Positions 1 through 7,967 of a DNA stretch of 64,000 nt are shown one piece after another. The stretch comes from Reddybacter sp041277045 (GTDB lineage: Bacteria; Pseudomonadota; Gammaproteobacteria; Pseudomonadales; Porticoccaceae). Every line of letters starts with the position of its first letter. The first letter of the stretch is position 1. A program made the position numbers and the translations under genes. Location of the stretch: contig JBGFSY010000002.1 in the NCBI GenBank assembly GCA_041277045.1, positions 744,001 to 808,000 of the forward strand, written 5' to 3'. Below the pieces are notes generated by a model. It was not told where the DNA came from, did no database searches, and worked only from the letters and a program-made list of their open reading frames with translations.

Positions 1-228
1 CATTCGATCGAGCCTACTCAAGATGCAGAGGATGCTTGGACCATTCACGTTGACGAAACGGCAGAGGGCACCCTGTTCCCTTCAGCTGACTCCTGGTTTA
101 TGGGCGTCAATATTAATGATCCTTCTAAAAAACGTACCTTTATGCTCTACGCCGGTGGTCAACAAAACTACCGCGCTGAATGTGATAAAGCTGCCGAAAA
201 CGGTTATGAAGGATTCACTCTTAATTAG
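1..228 (+). CDS. Baeyer-Villiger-type flavin monooxygenase, C-terminal fragment
   Basis: The frame is open from base 1 to a TAG at 226-228 and gives the last 75 residues of a protein whose start lies left of the window. The fragment matches the C-terminus of the complete monooxygenase at 371-1987 almost position by position; both carry ADSWFMGVN, RTFMLYAGG and a final YEGF block. It is therefore a tandem paralogue, an FAD/NADPH enzyme inserting one oxygen next to a ketone or oxidising a related soft substrate. The FAD and NADPH sites are outside the window, so integrity of the whole gene cannot be judged. A terminator follows at once, so the two copies are probably separate transcription units. 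Confidence 0.85.
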   Translation, partial: HSIEPTQDAEDAWTIHVDETAEGTLFPSADSWFMGVNINDPSKKRTFMLYAGGQQNYRAECDKAAENGYEGFTLN

Positions 229-264
229 GTGACCGTTTGGTTCTGCCTGCTTGTACAATTGAAA

Positions 265-293
265 GAGTTGCTGTAACAAGCAGCTCTTTTTTT
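265..293 (+). terminator. Rho-independent terminator after the first monooxygenase
   Basis: Stem GAGTTGCT / AGCAGCTC (one G-T pair) with a six-base loop at 273-278, followed by a run of eight T at 286-293. It sits 36 bases after the stop codon. Confidence 0.8.
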
Positions 294-370
294 ATCTATT
301 CTTCAAATAATTCTTGGTGAGGCTTTTGTCATACCGTTTTTAATATTATTCAATTCAAAGAGGTCGAAAT

Positions 371-1987
371 ATGGCTAATCAATATGATGCCATCGTCATG
401 GGAGCCGGTATCGCCGGTATGTACCAGTTACTGAAGCTGAGAGAGCTGGGCCTCAAGGTTAAAGTCTATGAAACCGGTGATGGCGTGGGCGGTGTCTGGC
501 ACTGGAACAACTACCCAGGGTGTCGCTTTGACTCCGAGAGCCACACCTACGGCTACTCTTTTTCCGATGAGCTACTGCAAGAGTGGAACTGGACCGAGCG
601 CTTTGCGCCACAGCCCGAAACCAAGCGCTACCTCAATCACGTCGCCGACAAATTTGACCTGCGCAAGGACATTCAATTTAACAGCCGTGTAGCCAAAGCC
701 ACCTATGACGAGGCCAGTGCGCAGTGGCAAGTTGGCTTGGAAGACGGCAGCACCGCTAGCGCCCGTTTTTTGATTTCAGCCACCGGCCCACTGTCGGCCC
801 ATACCATGCCACGCATTCCCGGTGTCGAGAGCTTTAAGGGCGACTACTGCCACACCGCCCGCTGGCCCGTTGGCGATAGCGGCTGGCAGGGCAATGACTT
901 CAGTGGTTTGCGCGTGGGTGTTATCGGTACGGGTGCTACCGGTACCCAGGTGATTCAGGAAGTGGCGAAAACAGCCAAAGAACTCACCGTATTTCAGCTC
1001 GCCCCCAACTGGTGTGCGCCGCTGCACAATGCACCCATCGAGCAGGCCGAAATGGACGAAATGAAAGCCAACTATAGAGAGACCTTTGAGTTTCTCAGTA
1101 CCACCTTTGGCGCTTTCGCCCACAAGTTTGTCGACAGCTCCACCCTGGATGCAAAGGCCGAAGAGCGAGAAGCCTTTTTTGAAAAGCTCTATGCCGAACC
1201 CGGCTTTGGCATTTGGCTGGCCAACTACAACGATATTATGACCAGCCCCGAAGCCAATGCGCTGATTACCGAATTTGTCGCCAAGAAAATTCGTCAGCGC
1301 GTCGACGACCCCGCCGTTGCCGACCTGCTAATCCCCAAAGACCACGGTTTTGGTACCCGCCGTGTGCCGATGGAAACCAAGTATTTCGAAGCCTTTAATC
1401 AGCCTAATGTTCATCTCATTGATCTGAATAAAACACCGATTGAAGAAATTATGCCCGAGGGTGTGCGCTGCAGTGACAAGCTCTATGACTTGGATCTAAT
1501 TATCTACGCCACTGGTTTTGATGCCGTTGTCGGTGCTCTCAAGCGTATTGATATCAGCGGCAAAGGCGGGCAGAAATTGACCGCTAAATGGGAAGATGGC
1601 CCGCGTACGTATCTGGGCATGCAGACCGTTGGCTTCCCCAACCTGCTAACCCTGGTTGGCCCCCACAATGGCGCCACTTTTTGTAATATCCCCCGCTGTA
1701 TCGAGCAGAATGTCGAGTGGGTAACCGACCTTATCAACTACATGAATAACAAAAACCTGGTCGAGGTTGAACCCACCCTGGCTGCGGAAGACGAGTGGAC
1801 TCAGCATGTCGATGACCTGGCGCAGAAGACCCTCTTCCCGACAGCAGATTCCTGGTTTATGGGTGTCAACCCGAATAACCCCGATGCCAAGCGTACTTTT
1901 ATGCTTTATGCCGGTGGCGCACCTCATTACAAAGCGAAATGTGATTCTGTTGCGGAACACGATTACGAAGGTTTTGCCCTGAAATAG
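371..1987 (+). CDS. FAD-dependent Baeyer-Villiger-type monooxygenase
   Basis: A 538-residue class B flavoprotein monooxygenase. Two Rossmann dinucleotide sites are visible: GAGIAG at residues 11-16 for FAD and GTGATG at 186-191 for NADPH. Between them is the Baeyer-Villiger fingerprint FxGxxxHxxxW at 155-165 (FKGDYCHTARW). Length is normal for the cyclohexanone/steroid monooxygenase group. The start ATG has an AAAGAGG ribosome site 7 bases upstream. Family knowledge predicts conversion of a ketone to an ester or lactone with O2 and NADPH in the cytoplasm; the substrate cannot be read from sequence. It is a tandem paralogue of the truncated gene to its left. The lactonase, esterases and dehydrogenases elsewhere in the window would fit upstream and downstream steps. 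Confidence 0.92.
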   Translation: MANQYDAIVMGAGIAGMYQLLKLRELGLKVKVYETGDGVGGVWHWNNYPGCRFDSESHTYGYSFSDELLQEWNWTERFAPQPETKRYLNHVADKFDLRKDIQFNSRVAKATYDEASAQWQVGLEDGSTASARFLISATGPLSAHTMPRIPGVESFKGDYCHTARWPVGDSGWQGNDFSGLRVGVIGTGATGTQVIQEVAKTAKELTVFQLAPNWCAPLHNAPIEQAEMDEMKANYRETFEFLSTTFGAFAHKFVDSSTLDAKAEEREAFFEKLYAEPGFGIWLANYNDIMTSPEANALITEFVAKKIRQRVDDPAVADLLIPKDHGFGTRRVPMETKYFEAFNQPNVHLIDLNKTPIEEIMPEGVRCSDKLYDLDLIIYATGFDAVVGALKRIDISGKGGQKLTAKWEDGPRTYLGMQTVGFPNLLTLVGPHNGATFCNIPRCIEQNVEWVTDLINYMNNKNLVEVEPTLAAEDEWTQHVDDLAQKTLFPTADSWFMGVNPNNPDAKRTFMLYAGGAPHYKAKCDSVAEHDYEGFALK

Positions 1988-2000
1988 ATTGATTCACTGA

Positions 2001-2042
2001 GTTTTAGCCGGGCGATAGATGTTGTGATCGCCAGGCTAAAAC
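2001..2042 (+). repeat. Perfect 9-bp inverted repeat after the monooxygenase
   Basis: GTTTTAGCC at 2001-2009 pairs exactly with GGCTAAAAC at 2034-2042, and the inner GCGAT / ATCGC can extend the hairpin. It starts 13 bases after the stop. There is no T-run, so it may be a transcript-end stabilising hairpin or a weak terminator, not a classical intrinsic terminator. Confidence 0.55.
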
Positions 2043-2090
2043 AATAAAACACAGCGTTAGTTACCGAATAAACCGGTATCTAAATCTCAA

Positions 2091-2218
2091 AAACGCCCCC
2101 AATATCAATCCGCTAAACCCCTGTCATTTTTTGCCCTGTATTCTCTCCTTGAAATACCACTTGTTTTTTTCCAATATACCTACTGTCCTCAGCCCTTTAG
2201 AGCGAATTCGGGGCGTTT
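2091..2218 (+). other. Possible structured leader upstream of nhaA
   Basis: The 329-base stretch 1988-2316 has no gene. Beyond the hairpin at its left end it holds AAACGCCCC at 2091-2099 and its exact complement GGGGCGTTT at 2210-2218, 110 bases apart, plus a small TACCG/CGGTA hairpin near 2063-2077. The pair could close a long-range stem. Cation-responsive leaders are known before some antiporter genes, but I could not match this sequence to a specific riboswitch class. If the promoter at 2149 is real, the left arm would not be transcribed from it. Confidence 0.2.
2149..2178 (+). promoter_or_regulatory. Candidate sigma-70 promoter for nhaA
   Basis: TTGAAA at 2149-2154 and AATATA at 2173-2178 with 18-base spacing, about 140 bases upstream of the nhaA start. 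Both hexamers are imperfect matches to consensus. Confidence 0.25.
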
Positions 2219-2316
2219 GTCTCGTCGTCGTTTGAAAGCATGGCAAGTAGGCTTATCGAATGACTCCAAGTCAATCGTTGAGAATATTTCTACCACAATA
2301 AAACAAGGAGGAATTA

Positions 2317-3705
2317 ATGGATCCGTTTGCGCGTTCAACCAGTGGTCGGAAAGAGAAGGGGGTTTTTAACTCGCTCTGGGAAAAAGCTTTCGACAAGGTT
2401 CTGACACCCTTCGAAGAATTCATACACCGCCAGACAACAAGTGGGTTGTTGTTAATGGGCACGGCAATCATCGCCTTATTCTTGGCCAATGGGCCTTTCG
2501 CATCTGCCTACGCACATATTGTGCACACCCCGGTCAGCCTCAATGTCGGTAGTTGGTCGATAGATATGAGTTTGAGTCACTGGGTCAATGATGGCCTTAT
2601 GGCGATGTTCTTTTTTGTTGTTGGCCTCGAATTAAAGCGCGAAATTCTGGTCGGGGAGTTGGCAAATCTACGCAATGCTACGTTGCCGATTGCGGCGGCC
2701 ATTGGTGGCATGGTTGTACCTGCGTTTATCTATTACTTAATTAACCCAGAGGGTGATGCCGCGCGAGGCTGGGGCATTCCCATGGCCACCGACATTGCCT
2801 TTGCGATCGGCGCACTGGCATTACTCGCCGATAGAGTACCTAAAGCACTAATCACTTTTTTAGTGGCTCTGGCCATCGTCGATGATTTGGGTGCGGTGAT
2901 TGTTATTGCCGTGTTCTACACGGAAACCATTGCACTCGGGCCCTTAATTGTCGCACTTTGCCTGTTTGCCTCAATGGTTGCGCTCAACCTTGGCGGCATA
3001 CGCAGAACCCTGCCTTATTTTATTGTCGCCGTGTTTTTTTGGTACTTCGTATTACTCTCAGGAGTGCATGCCACATTGGCGGGGGTTCTCGGTGCGCTGT
3101 GTATACCGGCCAAACCCAAATACGACCCGGATAGCTTTAGCCGACATGTGAAGCGCTTAATGCAACGCTTTGACACTAGCCACGAGTCCAATCAAGATAT
3201 TATGACCAATGATCAGTTGCGTGCCGTCGTGCGTAGCCTCGAGAACGGGGTGAACAGTGTACAAGCACCCTTACAGCGCCTCGAGCATGCCTGGCACATT
3301 CCCGTTGCTTACATTGTTATTCCCGTTTTTGCACTCGCCAATGCCGGTATTCCTCTCGATTTTGCGTCATTGGGGGAAACGTTAAGACATCCTGTTTTAG
3401 TGGGTGTATCACTCGGTTTAATACTGGGTAAGTTTATTGGTATAACTGGGGTTAGCTGGATCGTGCTCAAGCTTGGTATTGCCGTGTTACCCAAAGATAC
3501 CCGTTTTACTCAAATAGCGGGGGTTTCACTTTTGGCCGGGATTGGTTTCACCATGTCCATCTTTGTCGCGCAACTCGGATTTAGTCATAACGAGAGTTTA
3601 TTACTCATTGCAAAAACGGGCATTCTACTGACATCACTCGTTTCCGGGCTACTCGGCGTGCTTTGGCTGTATCTCGTTAGTAAACACAATAAAACTGAAC
3701 ATTAG
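2317..3705 (+). CDS. nhaA: Na+/H+ antiporter NhaA
   Basis: A 462-residue inner-membrane antiporter of the NhaA family exporting Na+ (and Li+) in exchange for protons. The hallmark aspartates are present: D159 in ATDIAFAIG and the pair D189-D190 in AIVDDLGAV, with the same 30/31 spacing as D133, D163 and D164 of the E. coli protein. Multiple hydrophobic helices fill the sequence; it is about 70 residues longer than E. coli NhaA because of a hydrophilic N-terminal extension and a charged loop near residues 265-320. A strong AAGGAGG at 2305-2311 sits 5 bases before the ATG and fixes the start. A sodium extruder fits a marine or saline habitat. Confidence 0.96.
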   Translation: MDPFARSTSGRKEKGVFNSLWEKAFDKVLTPFEEFIHRQTTSGLLLMGTAIIALFLANGPFASAYAHIVHTPVSLNVGSWSIDMSLSHWVNDGLMAMFFFVVGLELKREILVGELANLRNATLPIAAAIGGMVVPAFIYYLINPEGDAARGWGIPMATDIAFAIGALALLADRVPKALITFLVALAIVDDLGAVIVIAVFYTETIALGPLIVALCLFASMVALNLGGIRRTLPYFIVAVFFWYFVLLSGVHATLAGVLGALCIPAKPKYDPDSFSRHVKRLMQRFDTSHESNQDIMTNDQLRAVVRSLENGVNSVQAPLQRLEHAWHIPVAYIVIPVFALANAGIPLDFASLGETLRHPVLVGVSLGLILGKFIGITGVSWIVLKLGIAVLPKDTRFTQIAGVSLLAGIGFTMSIFVAQLGFSHNESLLLIAKTGILLTSLVSGLLGVLWLYLVSKHNKTEH

Positions 3706-3798
3706 ATTCACGAATCAGCTTGCGTGTTTGAACTGACTGCGGATTCACTAATCGTAGTTACTTGTACCATTATTATTTAGCCACCTTATACAATTGCG

Positions 3799-3804
3799 TA
3801 TAAT
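3799..3804 (+). promoter_or_regulatory. Candidate -10 element before the prc-like protease gene
   Basis: A consensus TATAAT in the A/T-rich 3786-3825 segment, about 150 bases before the protease start. The matching -35 (TTTAGC at 3776-3781, 17-base spacing) is weak, so this is only a candidate. Confidence 0.25.
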
Positions 3805-3956
3805 GTATATTATGTTAAATAGAGTTTTGGTCGGGAATTAAAGTCAATTCAAGTATCAACACTGCCCTCAGCTCACTACTATTTGTGCTGAGCAACCGAG
3901 TCGCAAGAATCTTAGTGCTACACTTCAAACCTAACAATTGAAAGACTGAATATTTT

Positions 3957-6026
3957 ATGAAGTTACTGTCATTCACACTCACTCTGCTCTTACTCGCGAC
4001 TACGGCTTACGGCAAGACCGAGCCCCTGGTGTTTACTAAGCAACATTCACAAACTACCGTTGAGATTATCGACGCGTTGAATAATAAACACTATAAAAAA
4101 CAGACTATTGATGACAGTTTTTCAAGCCGGTTGTTGGATAGCTATTTGGATGCTCTGGATCCTGTCAAAGTGTATTTTTTAAAATCAGATGTGCAGCAAC
4201 TCGAACACGCACGTTATAAACTTGATGACGCGCTCGAACTTGGCGATTTGCTGCAGACCTTTACAATTTTCAATCTGTTCCGTGTGCGTATAGCTGATCG
4301 ACTGGAAAGTAATATTGCATTACTTGAAAGTGATTTCAGCTTTGACTTCGAGCTCGAGGAAACGATTAACCTTGATAGAGATAGTCGCAGCTGGCTTGCC
4401 TCTGAAGCCGAAGTTGACGATTACTGGCGTAAACGCATGAAAGACAGCCTACTGCGCCTTGTGCTTTCGGGCAAAGAACCCGATGCCGCACGTGAGCTCT
4501 TACGCAAACGCTATGCTAACCAACTGAAGCAGCTAGCGCGGCAAGATGCAGATGATGCTATACAAGGTTTTATTAATGTTATGGCTGGGCTCTATGACCC
4601 CCACACCAGCTATCTTGCCCCGCGCACCCTTGAGAACTTCAATATTTCCATGTCCTTATCCCTGGAAGGCATTGGTGCCGTATTGCAACTGGAGGAAGAG
4701 TTCACCAAAATTGTCCGCATTGTTCCCGGTGGCCCTGCCGATAAACAAGGTGTTCTTGCCGCTGAAGACAAGATCATTGGTGTTGCGCAAGATGACGACA
4801 CGATGGTCGATATTATCGGTTGGCGCCTCGACGATGTCGTGGCTCTGATTCGTGGTAAAAAAGATAGCCGCGTACGCCTTGAAATCATTCCGGGCACATC
4901 AGAAGGTGGCGATAAAACAACGGTTGTTGCGATCATTCGCGACAAGGTGAAGCTGGAAGAACAGGCCGCTAAAAGCCGCGTGATCGAGCTCAAACAGGGT
5001 GAGACCAGTTTTCGTGCTGGTGTTATTACTGTGCCTGCTTTCTATATGGATTTTGAAGCTTATCGCAAGCGGGACCCCAATTTTAAAAGCACGTCTCGTG
5101 ATGTGATGAAACTCATCATCGACTTAAAAAAAGACGGTGTGGACGGCATTGTTCTCGATCTGCGTAATAATGGCGGCGGCTCTCTCTACGAGGCAACGGC
5201 ATTAACCGATCTCTTTATTCACCCTGGCCCGGTTGTACAAATTCGCCATGCTAACCAACATGTCTCCAGGGAGCAACGTGCCCGACAGCAACCTTTTTAT
5301 GATGGCCCCCTTCTCGTACTGACCAATCGGCTTAGCGCCTCAGCATCGGAGATTTTTGCCGGTGCTATTCAGGATTATGGCCGTGGACTTGTCGCAGGTA
5401 CAACTAGCTTTGGTAAAGGTACAGTGCAGGTTCTCGCCCCCTTGAAACAGGGCCGCCTTAAATTGACGGAATCTAAATTCTATCGAGTTTCAGGGCAAAG
5501 CACTCAGCATCGCGGCGTCATCCCCGATATTAAGTTCCCCTCCTATTTTGAAATGGACGAGGTTGGTGAGAGTAGCCAGGATAACGCCCTGCCCTGGGAC
5601 AGTATTCGCGAAGTCAGACACCGTATGTACGAAGATTTTAGCCCCTTGCTGCTCGTGCTGAAAACGCAGCACGAGCAGCGCGTCGGAACTGATCCGGACT
5701 GGCGTTTTATGCTCGATGAAATAGCGCTGATTACCGAGCAACGCGCATTGAAGGAATTTACGCTAAATAAAATCAGCCGTGAGCAATTAAAAGAGCAGCG
5801 TGAAGAAAAGTGGTTGGCTATCGAAAATGCGAGACGAGAAAAACGTAATAAAGCGCCGTTTGAAACGACAGAGGCTGTAGAGGCTTTCCGTAAGCAGCAA
5901 AAAGAAGATGAGTTGACGCCAGATCCCATTTTGCAGGAAGCTGCGCATTTATTGTCGGATTACACCCATGCGGAAGCCGCTTCACTGGAAACACGCCTGG
6001 TGAGAAAAGAAGCAATTACCCAGTAG
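3957..6026 (+). CDS. prc: Carboxy-terminal (tail-specific) processing protease, S41 family
   Basis: A 689-residue periplasmic protease with an N-terminal signal peptide (hydrophobic residues 3-16, likely cut after TTAYG). Order of domains: helical N-terminal part (about 25-215), PDZ domain (about 225-330), S41 catalytic domain (about 340-530), and a charged C-terminal DUF3340-like segment. The Ser/Lys dyad is visible: SASASE at 460-465, probably S462, and K487 in FGKGTVQ; the 25-residue spacing equals S452/K477 of E. coli Prc. The family trims C-termini of periplasmic and envelope proteins, including lipoprotein NlpI partners and peptidoglycan hydrolases. No clear upstream operon partner; the His-rich gene follows after 83 bases containing a hairpin. 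Confidence 0.94.
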   Translation: MKLLSFTLTLLLLATTAYGKTEPLVFTKQHSQTTVEIIDALNNKHYKKQTIDDSFSSRLLDSYLDALDPVKVYFLKSDVQQLEHARYKLDDALELGDLLQTFTIFNLFRVRIADRLESNIALLESDFSFDFELEETINLDRDSRSWLASEAEVDDYWRKRMKDSLLRLVLSGKEPDAARELLRKRYANQLKQLARQDADDAIQGFINVMAGLYDPHTSYLAPRTLENFNISMSLSLEGIGAVLQLEEEFTKIVRIVPGGPADKQGVLAAEDKIIGVAQDDDTMVDIIGWRLDDVVALIRGKKDSRVRLEIIPGTSEGGDKTTVVAIIRDKVKLEEQAAKSRVIELKQGETSFRAGVITVPAFYMDFEAYRKRDPNFKSTSRDVMKLIIDLKKDGVDGIVLDLRNNGGGSLYEATALTDLFIHPGPVVQIRHANQHVSREQRARQQPFYDGPLLVLTNRLSASASEIFAGAIQDYGRGLVAGTTSFGKGTVQVLAPLKQGRLKLTESKFYRVSGQSTQHRGVIPDIKFPSYFEMDEVGESSQDNALPWDSIREVRHRMYEDFSPLLLVLKTQHEQRVGTDPDWRFMLDEIALITEQRALKEFTLNKISREQLKEQREEKWLAIENARREKRNKAPFETTEAVEAFRKQQKEDELTPDPILQEAAHLLSDYTHAEAASLETRLVRKEAITQ

Positions 6027-6051
6027 TCGTTAATCCCTGTCAACCGATTAC

Positions 6052-6091
6052 GGCTATAGGCGTTATTGTTTGTATATACCGCCCTATAGCC
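6052..6091. repeat. Inverted repeat between protease and His-rich gene
   Basis: GGCTATAGGCG at 6052-6062 pairs with CGCCCTATAGCC at 6080-6091 with one bulged base. The right arm ends immediately before the ribosome site of the His-rich gene at 6110. It could act as an attenuating hairpin or an operator; no T-run follows. Confidence 0.45.
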
Positions 6092-6109
6092 AAATTGGAG
6101 AGTGACCGA

Positions 6110-6490
6110 ATGAATACGATGAAATGGATAATACCTACTCTATTATCTTTGGTGTTTGCCAGTAATACCTTTGCTGGGCACCACTCTCATCAAAATAAGA
6201 GCGGCCACCAGCATTCAAAACACCAACACACTGTGCCCAAGGCTGGGCACCATTGTCGTGAGGCCCATCATAAGCCTGCTGAGTATCATCAACACCAGCA
6301 AAACTACGAAAATCACCCCGGTTATAAGGTTTACCGTAGCGGTAAACATCGTACAGCTTATCGTGATGATCACCGCTATGACCATCGCTACGAGGACCGT
6401 CTTTCCTACGATTATGATCGACGCGATACCTATCGCCTGATCGCCGGGGCTATTGTACTGAATGAAGTTTTACACCATGTCCATCACTAG
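6110..6490 (+). CDS. Small secreted histidine-rich protein
   Basis: A 126-residue protein, not recognised as a named family. The start chosen is the ATG at 6110 with GGAGAG 8 bases upstream; it gives a clean signal peptide (hydrophobic MKWIIPTLLSLVFAS core, cut after NTFAG). The mature part holds about 21 histidines, many as HH or HxH, one cysteine, and Tyr/Asp/Arg-rich repeats (DDHRYDHRYED). The C-terminus has a short hydrophobic segment (LIAGAIVLNEVL). His clusters suggest periplasmic or outer-envelope metal binding (Zn, Ni or Cu), which is inference. It lies 23 bases before a sigma factor gene, so it may be co-transcribed with or controlled by that regulator. Confidence 0.75.
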   Translation: MNTMKWIIPTLLSLVFASNTFAGHHSHQNKSGHQHSKHQHTVPKAGHHCREAHHKPAEYHQHQQNYENHPGYKVYRSGKHRTAYRDDHRYDHRYEDRLSYDYDRRDTYRLIAGAIVLNEVLHHVHH

Positions 6491-6513
6491 CTCGGCGCTA
6501 ATACGGCTATCTT

Positions 6514-7107
6514 ATGGATATTCCCGCAATTAAGCGTAATTTGCCCATCGAGAGCGAACAGTCCCGCCTGACACTTGATGGCTTTTTAGCCTCGGTTCAG
6601 CGCCGTGCTTTTGCTATGGCACGCGCGGCTTCGGGCAGTACTGATGACGCCATGGATGTTGTACAGGACAGCATGCTACAGCTGGTTAAGTCTTACGCTG
6701 ACCGGGATGAGGATGAATGGCGCAAGCTCTTTTATCGTATTCTCAATAATAAACTTAATGACCTATTTCGACGCCGTAAATTACGCCAGCGCTTTGGCGG
6801 CATGCTGCCGGGCTCTCACTCACAGAGCAGTATGGGTGACGATTCTGTACCAGATCCCTTTGATACATTAGCGGCTGCCGATGGCGACCCTGCCCGCCAT
6901 TTGCAGCGTGAACGCACAATTACCAGCCTTCACTTACACATAAGTCGGCTGCCACGCCGGCAGCGGGAAGCTTTTATGCTGCGTTGCTGGGAGGGCTTCT
7001 CCACTATCGAAACAGCTTCAACCATGGGCTGCAGTGAAGGCAGTGTGAAAACGCACTATTCGCGAGCCTTAAATGCTTTGCGCTCACAACTTGGAAAGCC
7101 CACTTAG
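6514..7107 (+). CDS. RNA polymerase sigma factor, ECF-like
   Basis: A 197-residue alternative sigma factor with region 2 at about residues 24-90 (DAMDVVQDSM core, then an LFRRRK basic end) and region 4 at about 137-190, where a helix-turn-helix (STIETASTMGCSEGSVKTHY) should contact the -35 element. The linker of about 45 residues is Ser/Asp-rich. Length and two-domain architecture fit the ECF group. The next gene encodes a small single-pass membrane protein, the usual place for an anti-sigma factor. No strong Shine-Dalgarno precedes the ATG, and only 23 bases separate it from the His-rich gene, so translation may be coupled to upstream transcription. Confidence 0.9.
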   Translation: MDIPAIKRNLPIESEQSRLTLDGFLASVQRRAFAMARAASGSTDDAMDVVQDSMLQLVKSYADRDEDEWRKLFYRILNNKLNDLFRRRKLRQRFGGMLPGSHSQSSMGDDSVPDPFDTLAAADGDPARHLQRERTITSLHLHISRLPRRQREAFMLRCWEGFSTIETASTMGCSEGSVKTHYSRALNALRSQLGKPT

Positions 7108-7116
7108 GGGGCCCTT

Positions 7117-7452
7117 ATGAAAACTCAATTTGAACAAGATTTACAAAGTGATTTACGCCACGCTGAACAGGCCATTGATGCTGAGCACATCACGCGACTA
7201 TCAACTATTCGCCAGCAAGCCCTTAGTGCTGCACCCGTTAGTTCAGTGTCTGCGCCACGCAGATTGCGGCGTTTTTTTTGGCCCACAGCGGGCATGATCC
7301 TGGCATCGCTTCTGGTCCTTGTTCTTGTTTCACCGCTCTCCCCTTTTACCTCGGCGCCAATAAATGAGCAGGTGAGTGATAATTTTGAACTCTATGACGA
7401 CCTGGAGTTTTATTATTGGCTGGCAGATAACGAACAGGATTTGAGAGGCTGA
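7117..7452 (+). CDS. DUF3619-like single-pass membrane protein, probable anti-sigma partner
   Basis: A 111-residue protein: soluble N-terminus of about 47 residues, one transmembrane helix at about 52-72 (WPTAGMILASLLVLVLV) and an acidic C-terminal tail. It starts 9 bases after the sigma factor stop with a G-rich ribosome site. Resemblance is to DUF3619-type proteins that follow sigma factor genes in gammaproteobacteria; the anti-sigma role is inferred from position, size and topology, not from a recognisable anti-sigma domain. Confidence 0.65.
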   Translation: MKTQFEQDLQSDLRHAEQAIDAEHITRLSTIRQQALSAAPVSSVSAPRRLRRFFWPTAGMILASLLVLVLVSPLSPFTSAPINEQVSDNFELYDDLEFYYWLADNEQDLRG

Positions 7453-7453
7453 T

Positions 7454-7897
7454 ATGCTTGCATTGCAACGATTGCTTAACGTACTTTGCCTTTTCCTCTG
7501 TGTTGTTGCAGCCAATGCATTCTCGCTCGCTCACCGCGTACCAAGCGAATCAAATTCTTATAACAATTATGAAATTCAACGTACTACGAATAGTTTATCG
7601 AGTTCTAATGAAGGTTTGTTCGGCCCAAAAACATTACTGCTTGTTAAAAAGGACGGCGTTCCTCGCGGTAATAGACCAGAGATGACGCCAGAGCAGCGTG
7701 AGCGCTTCAAAGAACGTCGAAAGCGTTTTGAGTCTCTATCACCGAAAGAGAAGAGGCGAGTCAAAGAAGCACGCAAAAGGTTTAAACAGTTGCCACCTGA
7801 AGAGCGCCAAAAATTGCGAACCAAATGGCGCAACTTATCGCCAGAAGAGCGCGATAAGGCAATTAAGAAGAAGCTTAAGAAAAGCAACAAAACCTAG
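7454..7897 (+). CDS. DUF3106-like secreted basic protein
   Basis: A 147-residue protein with a signal peptide (LLNVLCLFLCVVAANA) and a highly charged C-terminal half made of repeated SPEE/LPPEER-type units, such as MTPEQRERFKERRKRF, LSPKEKRRVKEARKRF and LPPEERQKLRTKWRNL, each spaced about 20 residues. That repeat is typical of DUF3106 proteins, whose function is unknown. It begins one base after the preceding stop, so the sigma factor, membrane protein and this protein form an operon. A strong terminator follows. Confidence 0.75.
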   Translation: MLALQRLLNVLCLFLCVVAANAFSLAHRVPSESNSYNNYEIQRTTNSLSSSNEGLFGPKTLLLVKKDGVPRGNRPEMTPEQRERFKERRKRFESLSPKEKRRVKEARKRFKQLPPEERQKLRTKWRNLSPEERDKAIKKKLKKSNKT

Positions 7898-7920
7898 GGC
7901 GGGGTAAGTTAGCAGACATA

Positions 7921-7948
7921 AAAAAACCGGCATAAAGCCGGTTTTTTT
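7921..7948. terminator. Bidirectional terminator between DUF3106 gene and etfA
   Basis: AAAAAACCGGC at 7921-7931 and GCCGGTTTTTT at 7937-7947 form an 11-bp stem with a 5-base loop; A-run on the left and T-run on the right make it usable by both converging operons. Confidence 0.9.
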
Positions 7949-7967
7949 ATGTGGATGAAGGCAGCTA

